A stretch of DNA of 64,000 nt from Massilia agri (lineage in GTDB: Bacteria; Pseudomonadota; Gammaproteobacteria; Burkholderiales; Burkholderiaceae_D). The stretch covers positions 186,001-250,000 of the forward strand of contig NZ_JANUHA010000001.1 of the NCBI RefSeq assembly GCF_024753255.1. The letters are read 5' to 3'. A program made the position numbers and the translations under genes. Under the pieces are notes generated by a model that made no database searches, was not told where the DNA came from, and worked only from the letters and a program-made list of their open reading frames with translations. Of this stretch, positions 54,587 through 63,343 are shown piece after piece. How positions within the stretch are numbered: position 1 is the first letter of the stretch; each line of letters opens with the position of its first letter.

Positions 54587-56992
54587 GTGTTCAAACTGAG
54601 ACTGTTACCGCACGCCGTGCTGCTCGCCCTATATGGCAGCGCCCTCGCCTTCGCTCCCGCCGCCCAGGCACAGACCACGGACGCCCCCAGCGCGCCGACG
54701 GCCCAGAACCAGGACCAGGTCATCCCGAGCGTGAGTGTGGTCGGCTCGCGCCGTGTCGGTAATGCCTCGTCCACCGACACCGCGGTCCCGGTCGACTTCA
54801 TCCCGATGACCAAGGCCACCGAACAGGGCGGCCAGTTCGACCTGGCCCAGGTCCTGAACAACGTCTCCCCTTCCTTCAACTCGACCCGCCAGACCGGCGC
54901 CGACGGCGCCGACCTGGTCGACTCGGCCGCCCTGCGCGGCCTCGGCTCGGACCAGACCCTGGTGCTGGTCAACGGCAAGCGCCGCCACACGGTCGCCCTG
55001 GTCAACCTGTTCGGCGCGCGCAACCGCGGCAACACCGGCACCGACATGAACGCGATCCCGCTGATGGCGATCCGTAACGTGCAGGTGCTGCGCGACGGCG
55101 CCGCCGCGCAATACGGCTCGGATGCGATCGCCGGCGTGATCAACATCGAACTCAAGAAGACCCTGGGCTGCGAATCGGTGCTGGGCTACGGCCAGTACAC
55201 CGAAGGCGATGGCGAGAACTGGCTGGCCTCGGCCTACTGCGGTGTGGCCGTCGGCGGCGGCGTGCTGGGCATCACGGGCGAATACTATGACCGCGGCCGC
55301 TCCAACCGCGCCGACGCCGACAGCCCGCGCATCATCGGCGACACCAAGTCGCAGAACCAGACCGTCTACCTGAACGGCGAGTTCCCGGCCGGCCCCGGCA
55401 AGCTGTACTTCACCGCGGGCGCCCAGCGCCGCGACGCTTCCTCGGCCGCCTGGGCGCGCGAAGGCATCGGTTCCGAGGACATCCCCTCGCGCAACTCGGC
55501 CGCCATGTACCCGAACGGCTTCGTCCCCTTCATCAACGGCGACGTCGACGACCGCTGGGGCACCGTGGGCTACCGCTGGCAGCTGGGCGAATGGAATGCC
55601 GACCTGTCGCAGACCTACGGCTACAACCGCCTGATGTACACCATCGCGAACACGCTCAACGCCTCGATCGCCAACCTCGACCTGCTGGGCGGCGGGCCGG
55701 GACGCAGCGCAAGCAGCTTCGACGCGGGCGGCTTCTCCTTCCGCCAGGCCACCACCAACCTGGACTTCTCGCGTTTCTACAACGGCATCGCGAACGGCAT
55801 GAACGTGGCCTTCGGCTTCGAGCACCGCCGCGAGAACTACAAGATCTTCGCCGGCGAAACCGGCTCCTGGATCGACGCCGACGGTGTGGGCGTGGGCGGC
55901 AATGCCGGCAGCCAGGGCTTCCCGGGCTTCCAGCCGGGCGACCAGACCGACGCCGACCGCCACTCGAGCGCCGCCTACCTCGACATCGAGACCGACCTCT
56001 CCGACCGCTTCAAGCTGCAGACCGCGCTGCGCCACGAGCGCTATTCGGACTTCGGCTCGACCACCACCGGCAAGCTGGCCGGCGCATACCGGATCAACCC
56101 GACCGTGCTGCTGCGCGGCTCGGCCAGCACGGGCTTCCGTGCCCCTTCGCTGCAGCAGGCCTACTTCTCCTCGACCTTCACCGACTTCGTCAGCGGCCAG
56201 CCGCTCGACGTGGTGCTGGCGCCGACCGGCGGCCGGGTGGCGAACGCCGCCGGCATCCCGCAGCTGAAGGACGAGCAGTCGAAGAGTTTCACGTTTGGTG
56301 TCACCTTCACCCCGACGCAATCGACCTCGATCACGGCCGACCTCTACCGCATCGACATCGACGACCGCATCGTGCTGTCGGGGCGTTTCGACGCCGACAA
56401 CTACCCGGCGCTGGGCGCCACCCTGCAGCAGTTGGGCGTGGGCCAGGCGCAGTTCTTCGTGAACTCGGTCGACACCAAGACCCAGGGCCTGGACATCACC
56501 ATGTCGCACCGCATGGACCTGGGCGCCGGCAAGCTGAACGCCTTCCTGGCCCTGAACTTCGGCAAGACCGAAGTCACCGGCGTGCATGCGCCCAGCAGCC
56601 TGGCCGGCTTCGAGGACGTGCTGCTGTCCGAGCGCGAGCGCCTCTTCATCGAGGAAGGCGCGCCGCGCCGCAAGGCCACGCTGGGCTTCGACCACACCAT
56701 CGGCAAGCTGGAGACCGGGCTGCGCATCGTCCACTTCGGTCCGCAGACCCTGGGCACCTTCTCGGGCCCGCCGGTGCCGAACCAGCACTACAAGGCCAAG
56801 ACCTCGGCCGACCTGTCCTTCACCTGGGCGTTCACCGAGAAGACCAAGTTCACGCTGGGCGGCACCAATATCTTCAACGTGAAGCCGACGGCGCAGGATC
56901 CGAACGAGACCGACAACGGTTTCAAGTACGAGAGCGTGCAGTTCGGCCTGAACGGCGCGGCCTGGTTCGCGCGCCTGTCGCACCGCTTCTGA
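54587..56992 (+). CDS. TonB-dependent outer membrane receptor
   Basis: An 801-residue receptor. Signal peptide ends near AAQAQ|TTDA. The plug domain includes ALRGLGSDQTLVLVNGKRRH, VQVLRDGAAAQYGSDAIAGV, and the barrel ends in ...GAAWFARLSHRF with the terminal aromatic needed for BAM recognition. The long plug-to-barrel homology resembles receptors for complex organic ligands rather than classical ferrichrome receptors; the ligand is unknown. I chose GTG 54587 because GGAGA lies 5 bases upstream and the signal peptide starts MFKLRLLP. An AT-rich leader precedes it. Confidence 0.92.
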   Translation: MFKLRLLPHAVLLALYGSALAFAPAAQAQTTDAPSAPTAQNQDQVIPSVSVVGSRRVGNASSTDTAVPVDFIPMTKATEQGGQFDLAQVLNNVSPSFNSTRQTGADGADLVDSAALRGLGSDQTLVLVNGKRRHTVALVNLFGARNRGNTGTDMNAIPLMAIRNVQVLRDGAAAQYGSDAIAGVINIELKKTLGCESVLGYGQYTEGDGENWLASAYCGVAVGGGVLGITGEYYDRGRSNRADADSPRIIGDTKSQNQTVYLNGEFPAGPGKLYFTAGAQRRDASSAAWAREGIGSEDIPSRNSAAMYPNGFVPFINGDVDDRWGTVGYRWQLGEWNADLSQTYGYNRLMYTIANTLNASIANLDLLGGGPGRSASSFDAGGFSFRQATTNLDFSRFYNGIANGMNVAFGFEHRRENYKIFAGETGSWIDADGVGVGGNAGSQGFPGFQPGDQTDADRHSSAAYLDIETDLSDRFKLQTALRHERYSDFGSTTTGKLAGAYRINPTVLLRGSASTGFRAPSLQQAYFSSTFTDFVSGQPLDVVLAPTGGRVANAAGIPQLKDEQSKSFTFGVTFTPTQSTSITADLYRIDIDDRIVLSGRFDADNYPALGATLQQLGVGQAQFFVNSVDTKTQGLDITMSHRMDLGAGKLNAFLALNFGKTEVTGVHAPSSLAGFEDVLLSERERLFIEEGAPRRKATLGFDHTIGKLETGLRIVHFGPQTLGTFSGPPVPNQHYKAKTSADLSFTWAFTEKTKFTLGGTNIFNVKPTAQDPNETDNGFKYESVQFGLNGAAWFARLSHRF

Positions 56993-57011
56993 TCGTCCGC
57001 CACTCCCGCAA

Positions 57012-57036
57012 GGGCTCCGTTCAGGAGCCCTTTTTT
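57012..57036 (+). terminator. Terminator after the TonB-dependent receptor
   Basis: 7-bp stem GGGCTCC/GGAGCCC, loop GTTCA, six T, 20 bases after the stop. Confidence 0.9.
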
Positions 57037-57107
57037 CTTTGCGGCGATCGTTTCCATACACGGATGAGCTGCGTTAGGAAGGGCACCGAATTCATGGGAG
57101 GGATGCG

Positions 57108-57113
57108 TATAAT
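57108..57113 (+). promoter_or_regulatory. -10 box of the kaiC-like/histidine kinase operon
   Basis: Perfect TATAAT 50 bases before the ATG at 57163; -35 not evident. This argues that translation starts at 57163 and not at the upstream in-frame ATGs (57094, 57103). Confidence 0.5.
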
Positions 57114-57162
57114 GCCTTGCATCTCTCCCTGTCTGCCTGCGCGCGGCACCGATAGGCCGCTG

Positions 57163-58653
57163 ATGAACACCGCTGATACGACCCGCATTTCCACCGGCAT
57201 TGCCGGCCTCGACGACATCCTTGGTGGCGGACTCACGCCGCAGCGTGTCTACCTCGTGGAGGGCTCGCCCGGCGCCGGCAAGACCACGCTCGGCCTGCAA
57301 TTCCTGCTCGACGGCGCGTCCCGCGGCGAGTCCGGCCTGTACATCACCCTGTCCGAGACGGCCGACGAGCTGGCGGCGGTGGCGCGCAGCCATGGCTGGT
57401 CGATCGATGTCCTGTCGGTGTTCGAGCTGGCCGGCGAGACCGCGCTCGACATCGACGCCCAGCAGTCGGTCTTCCACCCTTCCGAAGTCGAGCTGGGCGA
57501 GACCACCCGCAACGTGATGGACAAGGTCGACGAGGTGAAGCCGGTACGTGTGGTCTTCGACAGCCTGTCCGAGATGCGCCTGCTGGCGCAGAACCCGCTG
57601 CGCTACCGGCGCCAGATCCTCGCCCTCAAGCAGTTCTTCACGGCGCGCGACTGCACCGTGCTGCTGCTCGACGACAAGACCAGCCAGTCCGACCAGCACC
57701 TGCACTCGATCGCGCACGGCGTCATCAGCCTGGAGCAGATCGCCAAGGAATTCGGCAAGGAGCGCCGCCGCGTCAACATCATCAAGATGCGCGGCATCCG
57801 CTTCCGCGGCGGCTACCACGACTACATCCTGAATACCGGCGGCATCACGATGTTTCCGCGCCTGGTGGCGTCCGAGCACCTGCGCGACTTCGTGCCGGCG
57901 GTGCGCGCCACCGGCGCCGAAGGGATCGACGCCCTGCTCGGCGGCGGCCTGGTACGCGGCACCAATACCCTGATCGTCGGCCCCTCCGGGATCGGCAAGA
58001 CCACGGTGTCGACGCGCTGCCTCCTGACGGCCCTGGAGCGCGGAGAGAAAGCCGCCTTCTACCTCTTCGACGAGGGCCTCGGCACCTTCTTCGCGCGCTG
58101 CCTGGCACTCGGCATGGACCTGCGGCCCTACGCGGACAGCGGCCAGTTCACGATCCACCACATCGACCCGGCCGAGCTGGCGCCGGGCGAGTTCGCCCAG
58201 ATGCTGCGCGATGCCGTCGAGCTGCACCGCACCGAATTCATCGTCATCGACAGCCTGAACGCCTACCTGCAGGCGATGCCGGGCGAGCAGTACCTGGTCC
58301 TGCAGATGCACGAACTGCTGTCCTACCTGAACCAGCAGGGCGTCACGACGCTGCTGGTGCTGGGACAGCACGGCATGGTGGGCGAGGTGAAGTCCGATGT
58401 CGACCTGAGCTACCTGAGCGACAGCACGCTCCTGATGCGCTTCTTCGAATCGAACGGCCGCCTGCGCCGCGCCATCACGGTCATCAAGAGCCGCGCGGCC
58501 GCGCATTCGCTCACCATCCACGAGCTGCAGCTGGGCCGTGACGGCATCCGCATCGGCGAGGCGCTGGAAGGTTTCGACGGCGTGCTCAGCGGCCTTCCCA
58601 GCTACCGCGGTTCCACGCCCATGATGGCGATCGTGCCGGATGCAGACAGCTAG
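57163..58653 (+). CDS. KaiC-like tandem RecA-fold ATPase
   Basis: A 496-residue protein with two KaiC/RadA domains. P-loops GSPGAGKTT (34-42) and GPSGIGKTT (273-281), each followed by Walker B-like strands (VVFDSLSE; VIDSLNAYL). In the second domain, aligned by eye, the KaiC phosphosite Ser431 is kept as Ser416, Thr432 is Tyr417 and Thr434 corresponds to Ser419. There is no KaiA or KaiB in the window, so this is not a known clock; proteobacterial KaiC-like proteins are often signalling ATPases coupled to histidine kinases. Its stop overlaps the next gene's start by 14 bases. Confidence 0.88.
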   Translation: MNTADTTRISTGIAGLDDILGGGLTPQRVYLVEGSPGAGKTTLGLQFLLDGASRGESGLYITLSETADELAAVARSHGWSIDVLSVFELAGETALDIDAQQSVFHPSEVELGETTRNVMDKVDEVKPVRVVFDSLSEMRLLAQNPLRYRRQILALKQFFTARDCTVLLLDDKTSQSDQHLHSIAHGVISLEQIAKEFGKERRRVNIIKMRGIRFRGGYHDYILNTGGITMFPRLVASEHLRDFVPAVRATGAEGIDALLGGGLVRGTNTLIVGPSGIGKTTVSTRCLLTALERGEKAAFYLFDEGLGTFFARCLALGMDLRPYADSGQFTIHHIDPAELAPGEFAQMLRDAVELHRTEFIVIDSLNAYLQAMPGEQYLVLQMHELLSYLNQQGVTTLLVLGQHGMVGEVKSDVDLSYLSDSTLLMRFFESNGRLRRAITVIKSRAAAHSLTIHELQLGRDGIRIGEALEGFDGVLSGLPSYRGSTPMMAIVPDADS

Positions 58654-60349
58654 CCCGCACGACGAGCGCATCCTGCTCCTCGCGCCGCGCGGACGCGACG
58701 CGGAAGTCATGTGCTCGGTCCTGGCGCAGGACGGCGCCGCCTGCGCGGTGGTGCCCGATTTCACCGGCCTGGCCGCCGCCATCGCCGAAGGTGCGGGCAC
58801 CGCCATCGTCGCCGAGGAGGCGCTGCATGGTGTCGACGCCGCGCCCCTGCATGCCTGGCTGGCGCGCCAGGCCCCCTGGTCCGATTTCCCCTTCGTGATC
58901 CTGCTGGCCCGGCAGATCGGCCTGCCGGCCGACGGCGCGCGCGCCCGCCTCGACCAGCTGGGCAACATCATCCTGCTGGAGCGTCCGCTCAATGCCCAGA
59001 CCCTGCGCAGCGCCGCCAGCTCCGCGCTGCGGGCACGCCGCCGGCAGTACCAGGCGCGCGACCTGCTGGCCGAACGCGAAGCCGGCGCCGCCAGCCTGCG
59101 CCAGAGCCGGCAGGACCTGCTCAGCCTCAACGAAACCCTCGAGTCACGCATCGAGGAACGCACCCGCGCGCTGGCCCAGGCCAACGACCGCCTGATGAAC
59201 GAGGTCATCGAGCGCGAGCGGGTGCAGCAGGCCATGGTCCAGTTGCAGAAGATGGAGGCGATCGGCCGCCTCACCGGCGGCATTGCCCACGATTTCAACA
59301 ATCTTCTCAACGTGGTCCAGGGCAGCATGGACCTGATCCTGCTGCTGTCCAAGGACGAGGTGGCGCGCCAGCGCGCCGAGATCGCGCGACGCGCCTGCCA
59401 GCGCGGCGGCAAGCTCACCGGCCAGCTGCTGGCCTTCGCGCGCAACCAGAACCTCGACCTGCGCCAGGCCTGGCTGCCGGCCCTGTTCGACGGCGTGCGC
59501 GAACTGGTCGCGACCTCGGTGGGTTCGGCGATCCGCCTGCGTTTCGATATCGAGGCGGACTGTCCGAGCGTGCTGGCCGACGCCAACCAGATGGAGATGG
59601 CCCTGCTCAACCTGGCCATCAATGCGCGCGATGCCATGGACGGCGGCGGAGACCTGGCCTTCCACGCGGGCCCGGCCGCGCCGCCTCCCGGCCTGCTGCC
59701 GCCGGGCGACTACGTGCGCATCGCCGTCACCGACAGCGGCCCCGGGATGACGCCGGAGCTGGTCGCCAAGGTCTTCGAACCCTTCTTCACCACCAAGGAG
59801 GTCGGCAAGGGCACCGGCCTTGGCCTGAGCCAGGTATACGGCATGGCGCGCCAGTCGGGCGGCGCCGCGCGCATCCTGAGCGAACCGGGCTTCGGCACCA
59901 CCGTCGAGATCTGGCTGCGCGCCTGGGGCGGCGGCCAGGCGGACATGCATGCCGAGGATGCGCCCGCCGCCCTGTTCCATGCGCGCGGCGGCGCCAGCAT
60001 CCTGGTCGTCGAAGACGACGCGATCGTGCGCGAGTCGATGGTGTCCTCGCTCGAAGCCTTCGGGCATACCGTGGCCCAGGCCTCGGACGGCGAGTCCGGC
60101 CTGCGCGCGCTGGCCGAGGCGCGGCCCGACCTGCTCATCACCGACTACCTGATGCCTGGCATCACCGGCGCGGAACTCATGCGGCAGGCGCGCGCGATCT
60201 ACCCCGGCATGCCGATGATCATCGCCACCGGCTATGCGGACATGCACGCGATCGACCAGGTGCTCGGCAGCGACATCCTGCTGCGCAAGCCTTTCCAGCT
60301 GGCCGAACTGGCGGCCAGTGTCGAGCGGGCGCTCGACCGCGGCCACTGA
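58640..60349 (+). CDS. Hybrid sensor histidine kinase/response regulator, KaiC-coupled
   Basis: A 569-residue cytosolic kinase with no membrane helix. An N-terminal receiver-like domain without clear phospho-Asp (about 1-130) is followed by a long coiled coil (RIEERTRALAQANDRLMNEV). HisKA follows with GGIAHDFNNLL (phospho-His217), then HATPase with N-box NLAINARDAMDGGG and G-boxes, and a C-terminal receiver (SILVVEDDAIVRES, phospho-Asp in LLITDYLMPG). It probably takes its input from the overlapping KaiC-like ATPase and has no dedicated DNA-binding output. Translational coupling (14-base overlap) indicates a joint complex. Confidence 0.9.
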   Translation: MQTASPHDERILLLAPRGRDAEVMCSVLAQDGAACAVVPDFTGLAAAIAEGAGTAIVAEEALHGVDAAPLHAWLARQAPWSDFPFVILLARQIGLPADGARARLDQLGNIILLERPLNAQTLRSAASSALRARRRQYQARDLLAEREAGAASLRQSRQDLLSLNETLESRIEERTRALAQANDRLMNEVIERERVQQAMVQLQKMEAIGRLTGGIAHDFNNLLNVVQGSMDLILLLSKDEVARQRAEIARRACQRGGKLTGQLLAFARNQNLDLRQAWLPALFDGVRELVATSVGSAIRLRFDIEADCPSVLADANQMEMALLNLAINARDAMDGGGDLAFHAGPAAPPPGLLPPGDYVRIAVTDSGPGMTPELVAKVFEPFFTTKEVGKGTGLGLSQVYGMARQSGGAARILSEPGFGTTVEIWLRAWGGGQADMHAEDAPAALFHARGGASILVVEDDAIVRESMVSSLEAFGHTVAQASDGESGLRALAEARPDLLITDYLMPGITGAELMRQARAIYPGMPMIIATGYADMHAIDQVLGSDILLRKPFQLAELAASVERALDRGH

Positions 60350-60424
60350 CGGTGGCGGACGCCACTGAAATCGACTTCGTGCCACACTCGTCGCAAAGCA
60401 GTCGCATGCAACGAGGAGTCAATC

Positions 60425-60622
60425 ATGAGCAATGAACAGAAGGCCCAGGACCAGCAGGTGCAACAGGGCCAGCAGCAGGATCAGGCACAGGGCCAGCAAC
60501 AGGGCAATGAAGCGAAGGCGCCGGACGTGGACGGCCTGAAGAACAAGAAACCGGAAGAGCTGACGCCGGACGAGCTGCGGCTGATGGCGGACACCATGCC
60601 GGGCGAAGGACCGGGCGACTGA
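60425..60622 (+). CDS. Small glutamine-rich hypothetical protein
   Basis: A 65-residue hydrophilic protein; residues 8-27 are almost all Gln with Asp, Ala and Gly (low complexity), followed by a charged, better conserved-looking tail NKKPEELTPDELRLMADTMPGEG. GAGGAG lies 8 bases before the ATG. Its stop shares the A of the next gene's ATG (TGATG), so the two are coupled. Function unknown. Confidence 0.6.
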   Translation: MSNEQKAQDQQVQQGQQQDQAQGQQQGNEAKAPDVDGLKNKKPEELTPDELRLMADTMPGEGPGD

Positions 60623-60720
60623 TGTTCCTGTTCTTCTCGAACAAGCTGGGCTGCCTGGGCTCGATCCTGGTGTCGGCCGTGCTGACCCTGCTGGTGCTGC
60701 TGGTGCTCGGCGTCTTCTAG
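60622..60720 (+). CDS. 32-residue single-pass membrane protein
   Basis: A tiny ORF, MFLFFSNKLGCLGSILVSAV then TLLVLLVLGVF, coupled to the Gln-rich gene through TGATG. One hydrophobic helix with a conserved-looking SNKLGCLGS entry. Short proteins of this form recur in Massilia-like genomes to my knowledge, but with no assigned role. It is easily missed by gene callers with a 90-base cutoff. Confidence 0.5.
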   Translation: MFLFFSNKLGCLGSILVSAVLTLLVLLVLGVF

Positions 60721-60726
60721 GGCGCT

Positions 60727-61869
60727 TCAGGGAGTTGGCGCGCGCACCGGCTGGCCGGCCTTCATGACGAAGACCACGCGGTTCAGGGCCGCCAGCTCCA
60801 CCATCGGATCGCCCTGCACCGCGATGATGTCGGCGTGGGCGCCCGTCTCGATCACGCCCAGCCCCGGCACGCCGAGCAGGCGCGCGCTGTTGATGGTGGC
60901 GGCCTGCAGGATGTCGCGCGGCGCCAGCCCCGCCTCAACCCAGGCCAGCAAGGCGTGCCGGGCGGCGTCGCCGCGTCGCGGCTGAGCGCTTGCGTCGGAA
61001 CCCGCGGCGAGCGTGACCCCGGCGGCCCGGGCCCGTCGAAGGCGCTCGCCGAAGGGCTGGAGCGGAACCATGGGCACCGACTCCTGGCGCATCCTGTGCA
61101 GCGTCTCGCCTGAGGCGGCCTCGCCATGCTCGATGGCGTCGACGCCGGCTTCGAGCGCACGCGCGATCGCCGCGTCGCTCGTGGCATAGGCCGTGACCTT
61201 CAGTTTTGCCGCATGGGCCTCGCCCACCGCCGCCTGCATTTCCTCGAGCGACAGCATGGTGTCATCCACGCCGTCGGCGTCGATGCGGATCAGGTCGACG
61301 CCCTGCCCGGCATGTTCGCGCACCGCGGCGCGCGCGTCGTCCGCCCCGCGCACGATGCGTTCGTCGCCGCCCGCGGCGCCAGGCGCCAGCGCGGGGCCGG
61401 AAACGAACAGCCGCGGACCGGGCACGCTGCCCTCCTCGATCGCCCGCTTGAGCGCCACGTCGGCATAACGCCCTGCCTTGCCGAGATTGCGCACGCTCGT
61501 GTAGCCGGCCTCGAGATAGCTGCGCGCATGCCCCGCGCCGCGCAGGGCGCGCAGCGATTCGCCCGCCGCGGCCGGGGGTGCGGAATCGTCCACCAGCAGG
61601 TGGGCGTGGGATTCGATCAGTCCCGGCAACACCGTGTAGGCGCGCAGGTCGATGCGTCGCGTACCCGGAGGAACGGCGATCGCCGAGCCGATCTCGGCGA
61701 TCCTGCCGTCCTGCACCAGGATCAGGCGCGGACCCAGCATGCGACCGCCTTCGCTGTCGAAGACACGGCCCGCGTAGATGAGCGTCGGCTGCGCCGCTTG
61801 CGCGGGCCCTGCCTGCAGCGCCCCCATGAGCGCGGCCAGCGGCAGCAGCGCCTTACAGCGCGCGCGCAT
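60727..61869 (-). CDS. Exported amidohydrolase-like protein with substituted metal-site residues
   Basis: A 380-residue protein of the prolidase/imidazolonepropionase-like amidohydrolase superfamily, with a signal peptide (PLAALMGALQAGPAQA|AQPT). The first HxH is present (LPGLIESHAHLL), as are EAGVDAIEHGE and LAAGSDAS. But where the carbamylated Lys is expected (GVDxIKI) it has Arg (VDLIRIDADG), and the usual HAHG is YATSD. Two of the expected ligands are thus lost, so activity is doubtful or relies on a single metal. Its start overlaps the stop of the DUF2384-like gene by 17 bases. Confidence 0.8.
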   Translation of the reverse strand: MRARCKALLPLAALMGALQAGPAQAAQPTLIYAGRVFDSEGGRMLGPRLILVQDGRIAEIGSAIAVPPGTRRIDLRAYTVLPGLIESHAHLLVDDSAPPAAAGESLRALRGAGHARSYLEAGYTSVRNLGKAGRYADVALKRAIEEGSVPGPRLFVSGPALAPGAAGGDERIVRGADDARAAVREHAGQGVDLIRIDADGVDDTMLSLEEMQAAVGEAHAAKLKVTAYATSDAAIARALEAGVDAIEHGEAASGETLHRMRQESVPMVPLQPFGERLRRARAAGVTLAAGSDASAQPRRGDAARHALLAWVEAGLAPRDILQAATINSARLLGVPGLGVIETGAHADIIAVQGDPMVELAALNRVVFVMKAGQPVRAPTP

Positions 61870-62098
61870 GGACCAGCACCTCGTCGACCCGGCCTTCGGC
61901 CACGGCCTGCGCCGGCGACTTGCCGCCCAGCGCCGCCAGCGGCGCTTCCATCCAGCTGCTCGCCGCCTCGTCGCTCTTCAAGGCGCCGCGCGCCGCGTGC
62001 ATGACGGTGTAGTAGGCCTGCGCCTTCTTCGACTGCTGGCCGAACCTGGCCTGCAGCGCGGCGAAAGCGTCGGGCGTGACGCGGTCTTCGTCGGCCAT
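61853..62098 (-). CDS. Small protein resembling MbcA/ParS/Xre antitoxin toxin-binding domain (DUF2384)
   Basis: An 81-residue protein. The segment WMEAPLAALGGKSPAQAVAEGRVDEVL has the spacing of the DUF2384 C-terminal domain (W..PL.aLGG.tP.e.l..gr.deV). No RES or other toxin gene is adjacent; its 3' end overlaps the amidohydrolase start by 17 bases. It may be an orphan antitoxin remnant or an unrelated regulator. Assignment is by motif only. Confidence 0.5.
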   Translation of the reverse strand: MADEDRVTPDAFAALQARFGQQSKKAQAYYTVMHAARGALKSDEAASSWMEAPLAALGGKSPAQAVAEGRVDEVLVHARAL

Positions 62099-62110
62099 GG
62101 CGCGCGCTCC

Positions 62111-63250
62111 TTACTTGGTGACCGTCAGGAGCGAACGCTTGCCGCCCTTGAAGGTATACAGGGTGATGGTGCCGTCCTTGATGTCGCCGCGCGCATCAAA
62201 AGCGATCGGGCCGGTCACGCCCTTGTACTGGATCTTGGCCAGCACCGGCAGGTATTTCGCCGGCTGGTAAGAACCGGCCTTGACCATCGCCTCGGCCATC
62301 GTCATCACGGCGTCGTAGGCGTAGGGCGCGTTGATCTGCACGTCGATGCCGAAGCGCTTCCTGTAGTCGGCGCGGAATTTATCCAGCGCGGCGCGCGCTT
62401 CGCCCTGCACCCCGCCCGCTTCCGCGCACACGACCTGGTTATCAAGCATGGTGCCGCCGGAGAGCTTGTGGATCTCGTCCGAGCAGATGCCGTCGCCGCC
62501 GATCATGCGCACGTTCATGCCGAGCTGCTTCATCTGGCGCAGCATCGGGCCGGCGGTGGCGCTCATGCCGCCGAAGAAGACCAGGTCCGGCTTGGATGCG
62601 CGGATGCGCGTGATGATGGCGGAAAAATCGGTCGCCTTGTCGTGGGTGAACTCCTTGGCCACCACGGTTCCGCCCTGCTTCTGCAGGCTGCGCGAGAACT
62701 CGAGCGCCAGGCCCTGGCCATAGGCGGTGCGGTCGTCCACCACGGCGACGCGGCGCGCCTTCATCTCGCCCACGGCGTGGCGGCCCAGCGCCTGGCCGAG
62801 CTGGATGTCGTTGGCCACCACGCGGAAGGTGGTGTTGAAGCCCTGCTGGGTGTATTTCGGACCGGTGGTCGAGGGCGAGATCTGCGGGATGCCGGCCGTG
62901 TGGTAAATCTTGGAGGCCGGGATCGTGGTGCCCGAGGTCTCGTGGCCCACCATGCCGTGGATCTTCGCGTCGGCCAGCTTCTGCGCCACGGAGGTCGCCT
63001 GCTTCGGGTCGCCGCCGTCGTCTTCCGCCATCAGCTGGAAGCTCACCTTCTTGCCGCCGATCGTCACGCCCTTCGCATTGAGCGCCTCGATCGCCATGCG
63101 GGCGCCGTTCTCGGTGTCCTTGCCGAAGTAGGCCACCGGGCCCGTCACGGCGGCCGCATGGCCGATCTTCACCACTTCCTGGGCCGAGGCCGCGCCGGCC
63201 AGGGACATGGCGGCCAAACCTGCGGCCAACGCGACTGCTTGCTTCTTCAT
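62111..63250 (-). CDS. Branched-chain amino acid ABC transporter substrate-binding protein
   Basis: A 379-residue periplasmic binding protein of the LivJ/LivK (type 1) family. Signal peptide ends at AASA|QEVVK, then VKIGHAAAVTGPVAYFGKD, the two-lobed fold, and the ligand-binding Ser/Thr in GHETSGTTIPAS. It delivers leucine, isoleucine, valine or related amides to an ABC importer. The permease and ATPase genes (livHMGF) are not adjacent. The ATG at 63250 is chosen because GAGGAA precedes it by 5 bases; the earlier ATG at 63340 would not begin a signal peptide. Confidence 0.93.
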   Translation of the reverse strand: MKKQAVALAAGLAAMSLAGAASAQEVVKIGHAAAVTGPVAYFGKDTENGARMAIEALNAKGVTIGGKKVSFQLMAEDDGGDPKQATSVAQKLADAKIHGMVGHETSGTTIPASKIYHTAGIPQISPSTTGPKYTQQGFNTTFRVVANDIQLGQALGRHAVGEMKARRVAVVDDRTAYGQGLALEFSRSLQKQGGTVVAKEFTHDKATDFSAIITRIRASKPDLVFFGGMSATAGPMLRQMKQLGMNVRMIGGDGICSDEIHKLSGGTMLDNQVVCAEAGGVQGEARAALDKFRADYRKRFGIDVQINAPYAYDAVMTMAEAMVKAGSYQPAKYLPVLAKIQYKGVTGPIAFDARGDIKDGTITLYTFKGGKRSLLTVTK

Positions 63251-63343
63251 CGATTCCTCGTCAATTCTGTAAATCCGGGCTCGCGCCAAACGGCCCATTT
63301 TACATTCAGAGCAATCGCGTTGCAGGACGGCACAGGGCAATCG

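Noticed and set aside
57094-57162. In-frame ATGs that would add a 23-residue N-terminus to the KaiC-like protein
   Set aside because: A perfect TATAAT (57108-57113) lies inside that extension, and family homology begins after 57163.
57163-58653. A true circadian clock
   Set aside because: Only a KaiC-like protein is present, with no KaiA or KaiB and altered phosphosites.
54629-59637. Minus-strand frames of 810 and 949 codons opposite the TonB receptor, KaiC-like and kinase genes
   Set aside because: One of them runs across two unrelated plus-strand genes and a terminator, which no real gene would do.
60727-61869. Isoaspartyl dipeptidase that would complete cyanophycin degradation
   Set aside because: The protein is a signal-peptide-bearing prolidase-like amidohydrolase with lost ligands, not IadA-like, and it lies 50 kb from cphA.
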